In this document: positions 43,797 to 52,632 of the stretch, piece by piece | Numbering within the stretch: position 1 is the stretch's first letter | Layout: each line of letters opens with the position of its first letter | NCBI RefSeq assembly: GCF_050279675.1 | Contig: NZ_JBNNUK010000008.1 | Location: forward strand, 62,001-126,000 | DNA from: Viridibacillus sp050279675 | Lineage (GTDB): Bacteria > Bacillota > Bacilli > Bacillales_A > Planococcaceae | Direction of reading: 5' to 3' | Length of the DNA stretch: 64,000 nucleotides | The notes under the pieces: generated by a model | Database searches by the model: none | What the model was told of the DNA's origin: nothing | What the model saw: only the letters and a program-made list of their open reading frames with translations | Made by a program: the position numbers and the translations under genes

Positions 43797-45504
43797 AAGG
43801 TTGGTTCTAGGGATTTTCATCATAACTGTGATGTGCATTCAAAGTATACCTGCATTCGCTACAGTCTCAACAGAGCAGAAGAATCCAACAATACTGATAG
43901 CTTATCAGTCAGAGAATGGTGTTGCGAAATCAGATACTCTATTACTGGAGGCAATTTTTTCAGGAATATCTGATCAAGTTCAGTTGTCGAGTGTCCAACA
44001 AGTAACAGTAGAAACCATAAAAAAAATAGATGTCGTGGTATTTGTAGGAGAAGACAGAAGTAAGCTACCAACGGAATTTATTAATGCTATAAAGAAATTT
44101 AAAGGCCATTTGATTGCTTTTGGTAAAAATGCTGAACAACTCCCTCGCTTTGAAAAGTGGCAATTCTTCGGTAGCCAATCACTGCGTACTTTGGATGGAG
44201 AGCCTCTTTCTAAGTTAATAACTATCGAATATGTTAAACCTCCAAAAGGTAGTGAAGTGCTAGTTGAAGGTACTAATATAAATATTAAATATCCTGTTAT
44301 TGTGAAAGACGGAAATACATCTTTTATAGCAAAGACAAATTTTATTTCCAATGATAATTATATTTTGTCTCGAGAATTATTTAATTTACTAGACTTGCAA
44401 GAACCGGTAAAACACCTGGGGTATATACGTCTAGAAGACATTTCTCCTATATCAAATCCGAAGCTTGTGAAGGAAACAGGTGAGTATTTAGCACAAAAGG
44501 GTATTCCTTTTTATATGGCACTAATTCCTGTTTATGTGAATAGTGAGTCTGGGGAGCAAGTGCAGTTAAAAGATAATAAAGAGCTTGTGAAAGTACTTCA
44601 GCATCTACAAAGCTTAGGCGGTATGGTTATTGCTCATGGCTATACACATACATATCGACATACAGAAACAGGCGAAGGTTTCGAGTTTTGGGATTCAATA
44701 AACAACCAAAAAATTTCATCGATTAGCGCTAGTGATGATCCTATAAAAATGAAAAAAAGAGCTGACTTTTCTACAGAGAAAGCATATCAACACTATTTGG
44801 AATCGATCGATGCGATAGAGAAGAAATATATTGAAGATAAAATGAAGCTCTCTATTGAAAAATTAACAGAATTAAAATTGTACCCAATTTCCTTTGAAGC
44901 GCCACACTATGCAATGAGTTCAACAGGATATGACATCATTGCAAAACACTTCACATCTATATTTGGGCAAATTCAATTATCAGATGATACGTGGAAGAGA
45001 ATGGGCGTGCCATTAATGATAAGTAAGCCATCACTGCTAAGTGATATGACATTATATCCTGAAACGATCGGCTTTATTGATCCGAGTAGACCGGAGCCAT
45101 TGAAAGAAATGGAAGAGGAAATTAAAAAAGTTCAGCAGGTTCCTGGCTCAGTCATTGGCGGTTTTTATCATCCATATTTAGGGATGAAGTATTTACCTGA
45201 AATGGTGAGTTTAATGGAAGAGGTACCCAATTTAGAATGGCTCGATTTACGAAAATCGAAACAAACTGTACAGTCTGAAAACATCAGGATTCAGCAAGTG
45301 GAAGATGGAGAGTTAAAAGTAGTCTCTCATATTAAATGGACAGACAAGGTAAAGCAAAGGATGGAAGAAAATCCATTTGAAATGGTGTTATGGATTTTAG
45401 CAATCATCGTCGCATTATTTGTCATAGCATTCTTTATTTATGTTGTGAGCTTACGTACAAAGCTGCGAAAACGATTGTTTGAGGAGCGAAATTTTAATGG
45501 CTAA
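43786..45504 (+). CDS. ydaL: DUF2334 polysaccharide deacetylase-like protein, YdaL-like
   Basis: A 572-residue protein. A signal peptide ends at about residue 25 (SIPAFA). The large extracellular part contains the DUF2334 deacetylase-like fold with IAHGYTHTYRH and SFEAPHYAMS, and a C-terminal membrane anchor lies near residue 540. It probably modifies the exopolysaccharide outside the membrane. The ATG at 43786 has GAGATGG upstream and overlaps the ydaK stop by 11 bp; a longer frame from 43744 would add a non-signal N-terminus. Confidence 0.82.
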   Translation: MNYKRLVLGIFIITVMCIQSIPAFATVSTEQKNPTILIAYQSENGVAKSDTLLLEAIFSGISDQVQLSSVQQVTVETIKKIDVVVFVGEDRSKLPTEFINAIKKFKGHLIAFGKNAEQLPRFEKWQFFGSQSLRTLDGEPLSKLITIEYVKPPKGSEVLVEGTNINIKYPVIVKDGNTSFIAKTNFISNDNYILSRELFNLLDLQEPVKHLGYIRLEDISPISNPKLVKETGEYLAQKGIPFYMALIPVYVNSESGEQVQLKDNKELVKVLQHLQSLGGMVIAHGYTHTYRHTETGEGFEFWDSINNQKISSISASDDPIKMKKRADFSTEKAYQHYLESIDAIEKKYIEDKMKLSIEKLTELKLYPISFEAPHYAMSSTGYDIIAKHFTSIFGQIQLSDDTWKRMGVPLMISKPSLLSDMTLYPETIGFIDPSRPEPLKEMEEEIKKVQQVPGSVIGGFYHPYLGMKYLPEMVSLMEEVPNLEWLDLRKSKQTVQSENIRIQQVEDGELKVVSHIKWTDKVKQRMEENPFEMVLWILAIIVALFVIAFFIYVVSLRTKLRKRLFEERNFNG

Positions 45505-46768
45505 TATATTATTCTACATTGCGCTATTTTTGATATGGATTATGCTTTTATACCATATGTTCTTAATGCAAGGTGGCTATCTTCACTTTAAGACATTTGA
45601 GCGTGTTATTCCTGAGTGGGAAAAGAAAATGGTTGATTTACCTACAGTAAGTGTTTTTATACCCGCGCATAACGAAGAGGTTGTAATTGGGCAAACTTTA
45701 CAAGCAATGTCGCGGTTACATTATCCGAAAGAGAAACTTGAAGTAATTGTTATAAATGATAATTCTTCAGATAGAACAGGTGAAATTGCAAGGCAGTTTA
45801 CAGAAAGGTACCCCTTTATTCGCGTCATAGAAACAGAGCCCCCTAATAAGGGAAAGGGTAAGTCATCCGCGTTGAATGAGGCGTTAAGAAAATCATCTAG
45901 TGATGTAATTGTTGTTTATGATGCAGATAATACACCGGAGAAAATGTCAGTTTGGTATTTAGTCATGGGCTTAGTAAATGATCCGAAGGCAGCTGCTGTG
46001 GTTGGTAAATTTCGAGTTATTAATGCGGCAAAAACATGGCTTACACGTTTTATTAATATTGAAACGATTTGTTTTCAATGGATGGCGCAAGGTGGCCGAT
46101 TTAAATGGTTCAAAGTGGCGACTATTCCAGGGACTAACTTTGCGATTCGAAGAAGTATCGTAGAAGAACTTGGTGGCTGGGATGTTAAAGCATTAGCCGA
46201 GGATACTGAGCTAACTATTCGTGTTTACAATAAAGGCTATCATATTCGATTCTTTCCTAAGGCAATAACATGGGAACAAGAGCCTGAAACTCTAAAAGTT
46301 TGGTGGAAGCAACGAACTCGCTGGGCCCGAGGAAATCAATATGTCGTCCTTAAATTCTTGGGTCAATTTTTTAAGTTAAAACGTAAAAGTATTATTTTTG
46401 ATTTGTTTTACTTTTTCTTTACGTACTTCCTATTCTTTTTCGGTGTTATTTTATCAAATACTCTGTTTATCATTAATCTCTTCTATGATTTAAATCTATC
46501 AATTGGAAATGTAGCTCTTGCACTATGGATCCTGGCATTCCTTTTATTCTTAGCTGAGGTGATGATTACGCTAAGTATAGAAAAGACAGAGATGAATCGA
46601 ACAAATTTCTTTTATGTAATATTAATGTACTTTACGTATTCACAAATGTGGATTGTTTTAGTTGTTTATTCATTATTTTTAGAGATGAAAAGGGTGTTAT
46701 TTAAACAAGAAGTAAAATGGTATAAAACAGAGCGCTTTGAACAAAAAGAAAAAGGGGAAAAAAAATGA
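45497..46768 (+). CDS. ydaM: Processive family 2 glycosyltransferase (polysaccharide synthase), YdaM-like
   Basis: A 423-residue membrane synthase. One N-terminal membrane helix, then the GT2 domain: IPAHNEE, VINDNSSDRTGE, YDADN (DxD), LAEDTELT and QRTRWARGNQ (QxxRW), the set expected of cellulose/PNAG/hyaluronan-type processive enzymes. Four or so C-terminal helices follow and there is no PilZ domain, consistent with c-di-GMP sensing residing in YdaK. The ATG at 45497 has GAGGAG 8-9 bp upstream and overlaps ydaL by 8 bp. The sugar used is unknown. Confidence 0.88.
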   Translation: MANILFYIALFLIWIMLLYHMFLMQGGYLHFKTFERVIPEWEKKMVDLPTVSVFIPAHNEEVVIGQTLQAMSRLHYPKEKLEVIVINDNSSDRTGEIARQFTERYPFIRVIETEPPNKGKGKSSALNEALRKSSSDVIVVYDADNTPEKMSVWYLVMGLVNDPKAAAVVGKFRVINAAKTWLTRFINIETICFQWMAQGGRFKWFKVATIPGTNFAIRRSIVEELGGWDVKALAEDTELTIRVYNKGYHIRFFPKAITWEQEPETLKVWWKQRTRWARGNQYVVLKFLGQFFKLKRKSIIFDLFYFFFTYFLFFFGVILSNTLFIINLFYDLNLSIGNVALALWILAFLLFLAEVMITLSIEKTEMNRTNFFYVILMYFTYSQMWIVLVVYSLFLEMKRVLFKQEVKWYKTERFEQKEKGEKK

Positions 46769-48891
46769 AGCAATATCAGTTATTAATAGCGAGTTTATTA
46801 TGCATAATTATTGTGGCTTTGGCACCAACCAAAAGTGAAGCTAACACTACAATTTCAGTCAATGGAGTAAAAGTGAATAATGTTAAAGATACCAATCAAC
46901 CACAACCGTTTACCAATTCTCCTATTACTTTAAATGGCCCAGCAGCTGAGGTCACTTTTTACTACGAATTAGTAGAGGATGCAAAAGGAAAAGAAAGTAA
47001 AATTGTATTGAATACCGAAAACTCTGAGTTACTAATTGCACCATCGTCTCTGTCAGTTAGTATAGATAATAAAATGGTGAAATCTATTGCAATTAATGGG
47101 GACAAGCCTGTACGTGAAATGACTATTCCAATTAAAGGTGATGCTCTGAAAGAAGGAGTTCATGCTGTAACTGTTAAATATTATGGTGTGCTAAAAGAAG
47201 GTATTTGTGTTAAGCAAGGTACTTCAGCTAATTGGCTTACACTTAATATCAATTCATATTATCAGTTGAATGGTCTAGTAGAAAAATCAGATGTTACGCT
47301 AGGGGAGTATCCGACTAAATTTGTTGGAACTGAGGAACAACCTGTATATATTGTAATACCAGATAAGGCTTCAACAAGTACGTTAAACAGTGCACTTCAG
47401 ATGACTAATTTCTTAACAAATCAATCAGGTAGAAAAAATACAGTACAAATTATTAGAGAATCTAAAATAAAAGAATTAAATCAGAATGCAGTATTTATCG
47501 GTGTACCTTCTGAATTTTCAAATTCTAATATAAAAAAACTATGGCAAGATGCTAATGTGAAGCAAACAGCAAATGCACTTAACTTATCAATTCGTACGAT
47601 AAAACAAGGACAGCAAGAAACTTCAGCAATGTTTGTAACAGCAAACAAGGCAACTGATATAGAAGATAGAATGGCTATTTTAACTAATCCACAATTTTCA
47701 AAACAACTAAGCGGCTTAGATTTGTCGGTAAAGGATTTACCAAAACAGTTAAAATTGACACAGAATGGAAGCGTCACATTAGAACAACTTGGTGCAGAGA
47801 ATATTACCCTTGATAGTCAGAGTACTAATAGTGCGCATTATTATTACTATGTTTCAGCTAATACGCAACTAAATAAAGCATTTACACTCAATCTAAAATT
47901 AAAAAAATCCGAAAGTATTACATCTATAAAAGAGCAAATGGAATTAGACACTAGTACGAATATAGAGTTAATTGTATATGTAAATAATATACCGCATTCG
48001 GTGAATCTACGTACCTTGGCAGATAGTAAGGATGGAATTTACAATGTAAGTGTACCAATTGATGCTAAAGCTATTAGAGATAACCGTTTAATAGATTTGC
48101 AATTTCAAACTACTGGTCTGAGCGTGAATGATTCTTGTAAAGAAACAGATGAAAAACGTTGGATTTATATTGAAAAGGATAGTAGTATTACATTTCCAAT
48201 AATACAAAACGCTAATGAACAAAAAGGGATTACATTTGCTGCATTTCCTTATCCATTTGTAAGTACGGAAGGGAGGACTATGGTTGTCTTACCCCAAAAA
48301 ACAGATGTTTCAGATAAACAATTACTCAAGTTGTATAATGCTATTTTGCAAGGTGTTCAACAACCTACTATACAATTAAAAACTGCTGAGCAAGTAACAG
48401 CTAAGGATGTTGAAAATGCAAATGTTATATTTATAGGCGGACCGAATGAACAACCTTTGTTACAAAAAAATGTGAATGATTTGATAGTTTCATATAAGGG
48501 AAATAAACCTGTATTAAGTGATGAGGGCTTTGTTTCGGAAACGGTTCAACAATTTAGCTGGATCCAAAAAAACCCTTGGAGTAAAGGGAATAATTCAATT
48601 CTAGTAATGGATCATCAAGGGTCAACTCCAGATTATATTGAAAATAATTTTCTTCAAGAAGTAATAAACACAGATGAATTGGCAACGGTCGTTGTACAAT
48701 CTAGTGACAAGCAATTTTTTACTAATGCTGAATATGCGAAAACAAATAATCAAGTAAGTATCGATAGTAAAAATGGAAAAAGCAATAACACAATTTCAAA
48801 ATGGTGGATTGTTGGATTTGCAGGGTTACTCTTACTAATTGGATTGTTGATTTTTAGGGTTAAAAGAAAAAAGTATAAGAAGTTAAGATAG
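46765..48891 (+). CDS. ydaN: BcsB-like exopolysaccharide synthase partner, YdaN-like
   Basis: A 708-residue protein with an N-terminal signal (residues 1-26), two similar extracytoplasmic BcsB-type beta-rich domains and a C-terminal membrane helix near 685-700 followed by basic residues. The paired regions FVGTEEQPVYIVIPDKAST and TFAAFPYPFVSTEGRTMVVL look like repeated domains. BcsB-type partners guide the nascent polymer outside the membrane. ATGA overlap with ydaM; terminator follows. Confidence 0.8.
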   Translation: MKQYQLLIASLLCIIIVALAPTKSEANTTISVNGVKVNNVKDTNQPQPFTNSPITLNGPAAEVTFYYELVEDAKGKESKIVLNTENSELLIAPSSLSVSIDNKMVKSIAINGDKPVREMTIPIKGDALKEGVHAVTVKYYGVLKEGICVKQGTSANWLTLNINSYYQLNGLVEKSDVTLGEYPTKFVGTEEQPVYIVIPDKASTSTLNSALQMTNFLTNQSGRKNTVQIIRESKIKELNQNAVFIGVPSEFSNSNIKKLWQDANVKQTANALNLSIRTIKQGQQETSAMFVTANKATDIEDRMAILTNPQFSKQLSGLDLSVKDLPKQLKLTQNGSVTLEQLGAENITLDSQSTNSAHYYYYVSANTQLNKAFTLNLKLKKSESITSIKEQMELDTSTNIELIVYVNNIPHSVNLRTLADSKDGIYNVSVPIDAKAIRDNRLIDLQFQTTGLSVNDSCKETDEKRWIYIEKDSSITFPIIQNANEQKGITFAAFPYPFVSTEGRTMVVLPQKTDVSDKQLLKLYNAILQGVQQPTIQLKTAEQVTAKDVENANVIFIGGPNEQPLLQKNVNDLIVSYKGNKPVLSDEGFVSETVQQFSWIQKNPWSKGNNSILVMDHQGSTPDYIENNFLQEVINTDELATVVVQSSDKQFFTNAEYAKTNNQVSIDSKNGKSNNTISKWWIVGFAGLLLLIGLLIFRVKRKKYKKLR

Positions 48892-48899
48892 ATTGAGAC

Positions 48900-48934
48900 A
48901 AGACTAGTTCAGATTAAATGGGCTAGTCTTTTTT
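48900..48934 (+). terminator. Terminator of the ydaJKLMN operon
   Basis: AAGACTAG pairs with CTAGTCTT and TTTT follows. Confidence 0.8.
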
Positions 48935-49088
48935 AGAGAATTAATTACTGTTGTACTCTATGAAAATACAATATGTAAGCAGATTCTAATCATTATATTC
49001 AGATAATATTTAAATACCCTTGGAGCATCGATAGCTCTTAGGTTATCTTTAATGTAATTATGGAAATGTTCAGAAGGAGGAACTTGGC

Positions 49089-49802
49089 GTGTTTCTAAAG
49101 AAAGTAACTTTATTAAAAGATGGTACTGAAAATTTAAGTGATTATCCGTTCAACATTCCTTCATTACAAGCGCTTGAAACATTAGAATTTACGCAAAATG
49201 TAACGTTTCTAGTAGGTGAAAATGGTTCCGGGAAATCGACATTACTAGAGGGTATTGCTGATAAATGCGAGTTTAACACAGCAGGTGGAGGTCGCAATAA
49301 TTTATATGAGGTGCATGCTGCAGAATCTGTATTAGGGAACCACTTACGGTTATCTTGGTCACCAAAAGTGATGAATGGTTTTTTCCTTCGAGCGGAAACG
49401 TTTTATCAATTTGCTTCACATATCGATTCGGATCCTTTGCATTTAAAAGCATACGGTGGGAAATCATTACATCAACAATCCCATGGAGAAGCGTTTCTTT
49501 CACTTTTCAAAAATAGATTTGGTAAAAAGGCCATATACTTATTGGATGAACCTGAAGCAGCATTATCTCCTGCTAGACAATTATCATTAATGCGTATTAT
49601 GAAAGATTTAGAGCAGGAAGCACAGTTTATTATTGCAACACATTCACCTATTTTACTTGGTTATCCAGAGGCAACTATTTATGATTTTGATAGTCAGCCT
49701 ATTCAAGAAGTACGTTATGAGGAAACATTACATTATATCTTAACAAAACGTTTTTTAGATAATCGGCAAGCTATCTTACATGAGCTTTTTGCCGATGATT
49801 AG
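49089..49802 (+). CDS. AAA/ABC-type ATPase (SMC/RecF-like, stand-alone)
   Basis: A 237-residue ATPase with Walker A VGENGSGKST, a signature-like SHGEAFLSLF and Walker B YLLDEPEAALSP followed by the H-loop ATHSPIL. There is no membrane domain. It belongs to the family of single-domain AAA_21-like proteins common in Firmicutes; the role is unknown. GTG start after GGAGG. It is followed after 14 bp by a GNAT gene, probably co-transcribed. Confidence 0.82.
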   Translation: MFLKKVTLLKDGTENLSDYPFNIPSLQALETLEFTQNVTFLVGENGSGKSTLLEGIADKCEFNTAGGGRNNLYEVHAAESVLGNHLRLSWSPKVMNGFFLRAETFYQFASHIDSDPLHLKAYGGKSLHQQSHGEAFLSLFKNRFGKKAIYLLDEPEAALSPARQLSLMRIMKDLEQEAQFIIATHSPILLGYPEATIYDFDSQPIQEVRYEETLHYILTKRFLDNRQAILHELFADD

Positions 49803-49816
49803 AAGGAGAGAAAAAA

Positions 49817-50251
49817 ATGAATTATACATATTTCAAGGGCATTCCTAATAAAGAAATCCTTATAGGCATACAAGACCTTCATAAGCATGTATTTGAAGGT
49901 GAAGAGCTAGAGGTGAGTGAGCTGAAGGTGAAGCGACAATTGCTGTGCTGTGTTGCTATAGATAATGCTAGATTAGCTGGTTTCAAATTAGGGTATGAGA
50001 TGGAAGAAGGAAAGTTTTATAGTTGGCTTGGTGGAGTTCATCCGGATTACCGTGGTCAAGGAATTGCTTCGCATCTAATGGAGCTACAGCATAAAGTAGT
50101 ACAGGAGAGAGGGTATAAAACAATTCGTACGATTGGGAGAAATCACCGCCGAGCGATGCTTATTCTTAATATTAAGTATGGTTTTAATGTAATCGAAACA
50201 TTTATAAGTAAAAAAGGTACCCATAAAATAATACTAGAGAAAGATTTATAA
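49817..50251 (+). CDS. GNAT family N-acetyltransferase
   Basis: A 144-residue GNAT protein with the acetyl-CoA loop HPDYRGQGIASHLMELQHK and the substrate-side WLGGV strand. Acceptor unknown. ATG follows GAAGGAGAG. It lies directly behind the AAA ATPase gene. Confidence 0.85.
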   Translation: MNYTYFKGIPNKEILIGIQDLHKHVFEGEELEVSELKVKRQLLCCVAIDNARLAGFKLGYEMEEGKFYSWLGGVHPDYRGQGIASHLMELQHKVVQERGYKTIRTIGRNHRRAMLILNIKYGFNVIETFISKKGTHKIILEKDL

Positions 50252-50321
50252 TGACTTTCATTTGTGAATCTTTTCCATAACCTTTAACGTTTAAAAATAA
50301 AAAGTGGAAGAGGTTGATATA

Positions 50322-50909
50322 TTGAAAGGTTTATTGAGGAGGCTTCTAATGATTGGAGGAGGCATTGTTGTCGTAGCGAGTTTAACGTTTTGGGTTGTGA
50401 CAACTATATGGCTATCAGATGGAGCAGAGCCAAAAGCGGATGGCTCCAATGAGTATGCACTTGTACTAGGTGCCAAAGTGAAGAAAGGGAGCGTACCATC
50501 AAAATCTCTTTCCTATCGCTTAGATGCTGCGTTACAATATGCAAAGCAATATCCTCACGTCAAGTTGATTGTGTCAGGTGGTCAAGGGGCGGATGAAGAT
50601 ACTACGGAAGGATCTGTTATGCAAGCATATCTAGTTGAGCATGGTTTAAGCCCTGAACGTATTATAATAGAGGAAAAAGCAACAAATACCTATGAAAATA
50701 TTGTTTATTCTTTAAAGCTATTGGATGAGGATATTAGTGCTTTAACAATCATTTCAAGCGATTATCATTTAGCAAGAGCTAAGATGCTTGCTAATCGATT
50801 GGATCTTAAAGTAGATGTAGTTACAGCGAAAACGCCAAAAATTATTGAGGCAAAAGTACGTTTTCGTGAACGTTTTGCATTAGTAAAATCATATATACTG
50901 GGTAGGTAG
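50322..50909 (+). CDS. YdcF/DUF218 family membrane protein
   Basis: A 195-residue protein with one N-terminal membrane helix and an extracytoplasmic DUF218 domain: YALVLGAKV, LIVSGGQGADE, EATNTYENI-like KATNTYENI and SDYHLARA. The family includes SanA/ElyC, linked to envelope polysaccharide metabolism; the function here is unknown. TTG at 50322 has AGAGG 8 bp upstream. A second option is the ATG at 50349 with GAGGAGG 6 bp upstream; the longer form keeps the positive residues before the membrane helix. Confidence 0.8.
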   Translation: MKGLLRRLLMIGGGIVVVASLTFWVVTTIWLSDGAEPKADGSNEYALVLGAKVKKGSVPSKSLSYRLDAALQYAKQYPHVKLIVSGGQGADEDTTEGSVMQAYLVEHGLSPERIIIEEKATNTYENIVYSLKLLDEDISALTIISSDYHLARAKMLANRLDLKVDVVTAKTPKIIEAKVRFRERFALVKSYILGR

Positions 50910-50927
50910 TAAATAGGAGGCTGTTAA

Positions 50928-51347
50928 GTGAGTATTTATAAATGGCAAGGTGCGGCAGGGGTTAGCTTAAATGATAACGGAGAAGTATTGATGGTTCTTC
51001 AAGCAGCACCAGGTGAAGATCAGAAATGGACAGTACCTAGCGGGGGCGTCGAAGGTAATGAAACGTTTGAGGAATGTTGCCGTCGAGAATTTTTTGAGGA
51101 GACAGGTTATGAAGTAAAAGTGATAAGAGAACTTTATACGAAGTCAAACGAGCTTAAAGCGCTAGGTATTGAGATTGATGTACATTATTTTCATGTGGAA
51201 ATCATAGGTGGAGAGCAAGTTATCGCAGATCCCGACAATTTAATATATGAAATCGCGTGGAAAAAAGGTGAAGAGCTATCGTCCTTACCGATGGCATATT
51301 CTGACGATGTACCATTGTTGCAGGAATTTATTCGAGCATTAAAATAA
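50928..51347 (+). CDS. Nudix hydrolase
   Basis: A 139-residue Nudix protein with the box GGVEGNETFEECCRREFFEE followed by TGYEV. Substrate unknown. GTG start after GGAGGCTG, 18 bp behind the YdcF gene, so the two probably share a transcript. Confidence 0.86.
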   Translation: MSIYKWQGAAGVSLNDNGEVLMVLQAAPGEDQKWTVPSGGVEGNETFEECCRREFFEETGYEVKVIRELYTKSNELKALGIEIDVHYFHVEIIGGEQVIADPDNLIYEIAWKKGEELSSLPMAYSDDVPLLQEFIRALK

Positions 51348-51351
51348 ACAT

Positions 51352-51383
51352 AAAAAGGCAATCCCTAATTGGATTGCCTTTTT
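51352..51383. terminator. Bidirectional terminator
   Basis: AAAAAGGCAATCC pairs perfectly with GGATTGCCTTTTT, between convergent Nudix and SEC-C genes. Confidence 0.88.
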
Positions 51384-51384
51384 G

Positions 51385-52422
51385 TTATTGTGCTAAAAAT
51401 TCGCTAATTTGATCGCGATATTTTGACACAGATGAAGCGGATACTTCATAGTATGCTGCAACATCTTTGACTTTTGATAAACCGCCTTCAGGAATGATAG
51501 CAGAAGCTTGTCCAGCAAGCACTGCACCTGCAGCGACAGTATTGGCTTTTTTCGCTTTTACTGTGTTTTGTTCTAAATATTGTTGTAGTAGGGCAGTGAA
51601 TGCATCAGCAGACAGATTGTATTCAGTTAAGTATTGCTGCACTAGTTCAAGAATTTCAGTTTGGAAAGGTGATAGTTCACTTTCTGTTACTGCTTTCTCT
51701 ACTTCAACAGCTTTAGTCACAGGTACTTCTTCAACAACAGTAGCTGCCACGTCTGATTGAATCTCTGGGGTAACAGCTTCTAGGAACGTTTTGTACAATT
51801 CAAATGAATCAGTAACATTACCTTCAAGCTTGCTATGTAAAGCTTTTGAAATGTTCACTTTGTCATTTGGAATGAAAATAACGCTACTTGTTGCAGTTAA
51901 ACCATTTTCACCTTTACGCTTATCCGGCATGAAAATACCGAATAACCAGTTACCGCTGAATTTCTTAGATGGAGAGCCAGTCATCAAATAACGTTTTTTA
52001 GATACTTCATCTATTAAAGTAATTAATTCGCCATTTTGCGACTCAACTTTTGCAAGTAAGAAAGCCGGTGTTAACCAAGCTGATAGAATATCTTTTACTT
52101 GAGGACGAATAGGTTGTGCTAATTGTTTATTTAAATAGTTTCTCCACAAATTTGGGCGATCAATATAAATATATGTTTCCATAGCAATTGTATCTATTAA
52201 ACTGTCTGCAAATGCATGATTTAATGCATTTTGCCATTGATGATTGCGTTTTTCTAATGCATGATAGTCAGCTGTATTAAAAGATTCTTTTACAAAACCT
52301 TCCACAATGCGATCGATATCTTCACTTACTAGTGTTGAAATATCTCCTACTGCATTTTTACCACAACATTTTTTGTATTTTTTACCACTGCCACATGGAC
52401 AAGGATCGTTACGACCTATCAA
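51385..52422 (-). CDS. SEC-C zinc-binding protein with C-terminal HTH-like segment (paralogue)
   Basis: A 345-residue paralogue of the protein at 26823. It starts at TTG (52422) with GAGGTG 7 bp upstream, giving MIGRNDPCPCGSGKKYKKCC; the longer frame to 52452 adds unrelated residues. The middle part shares patterns with the paralogue (WQNALNHAFADSLIDTIAMETY against WHDAVGKYLLEDMIEAIALD-type sequence). The end, LSKVKDVAAYYEVSASSVSK, again looks like a helix-turn-helix. A Val/Glu/Thr-rich stretch near residue 220-245 looks like a linker. Function unknown. Confidence 0.75.
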   Translation of the reverse strand: MIGRNDPCPCGSGKKYKKCCGKNAVGDISTLVSEDIDRIVEGFVKESFNTADYHALEKRNHQWQNALNHAFADSLIDTIAMETYIYIDRPNLWRNYLNKQLAQPIRPQVKDILSAWLTPAFLLAKVESQNGELITLIDEVSKKRYLMTGSPSKKFSGNWLFGIFMPDKRKGENGLTATSSVIFIPNDKVNISKALHSKLEGNVTDSFELYKTFLEAVTPEIQSDVAATVVEEVPVTKAVEVEKAVTESELSPFQTEILELVQQYLTEYNLSADAFTALLQQYLEQNTVKAKKANTVAAGAVLAGQASAIIPEGGLSKVKDVAAYYEVSASSVSKYRDQISEFLAQ

Positions 52423-52632
52423 TGTAAAGCACCTCACTTTATAATTAGGCATGAAAATAGGTTAGCACAAAATGAGCTAAAACATAAGTCTTTTAGATGT
52501 AGTATTTTAAATAAGTAATTAAATACCATTTTTTTTAACTAATTACGACAATAATAGTTGCAATATTTCTGAAAATATTGAACAATAAGCTTAACGTTTC
52601 GACTATCGAAAGATAAAGGGGAGAAGGATACA

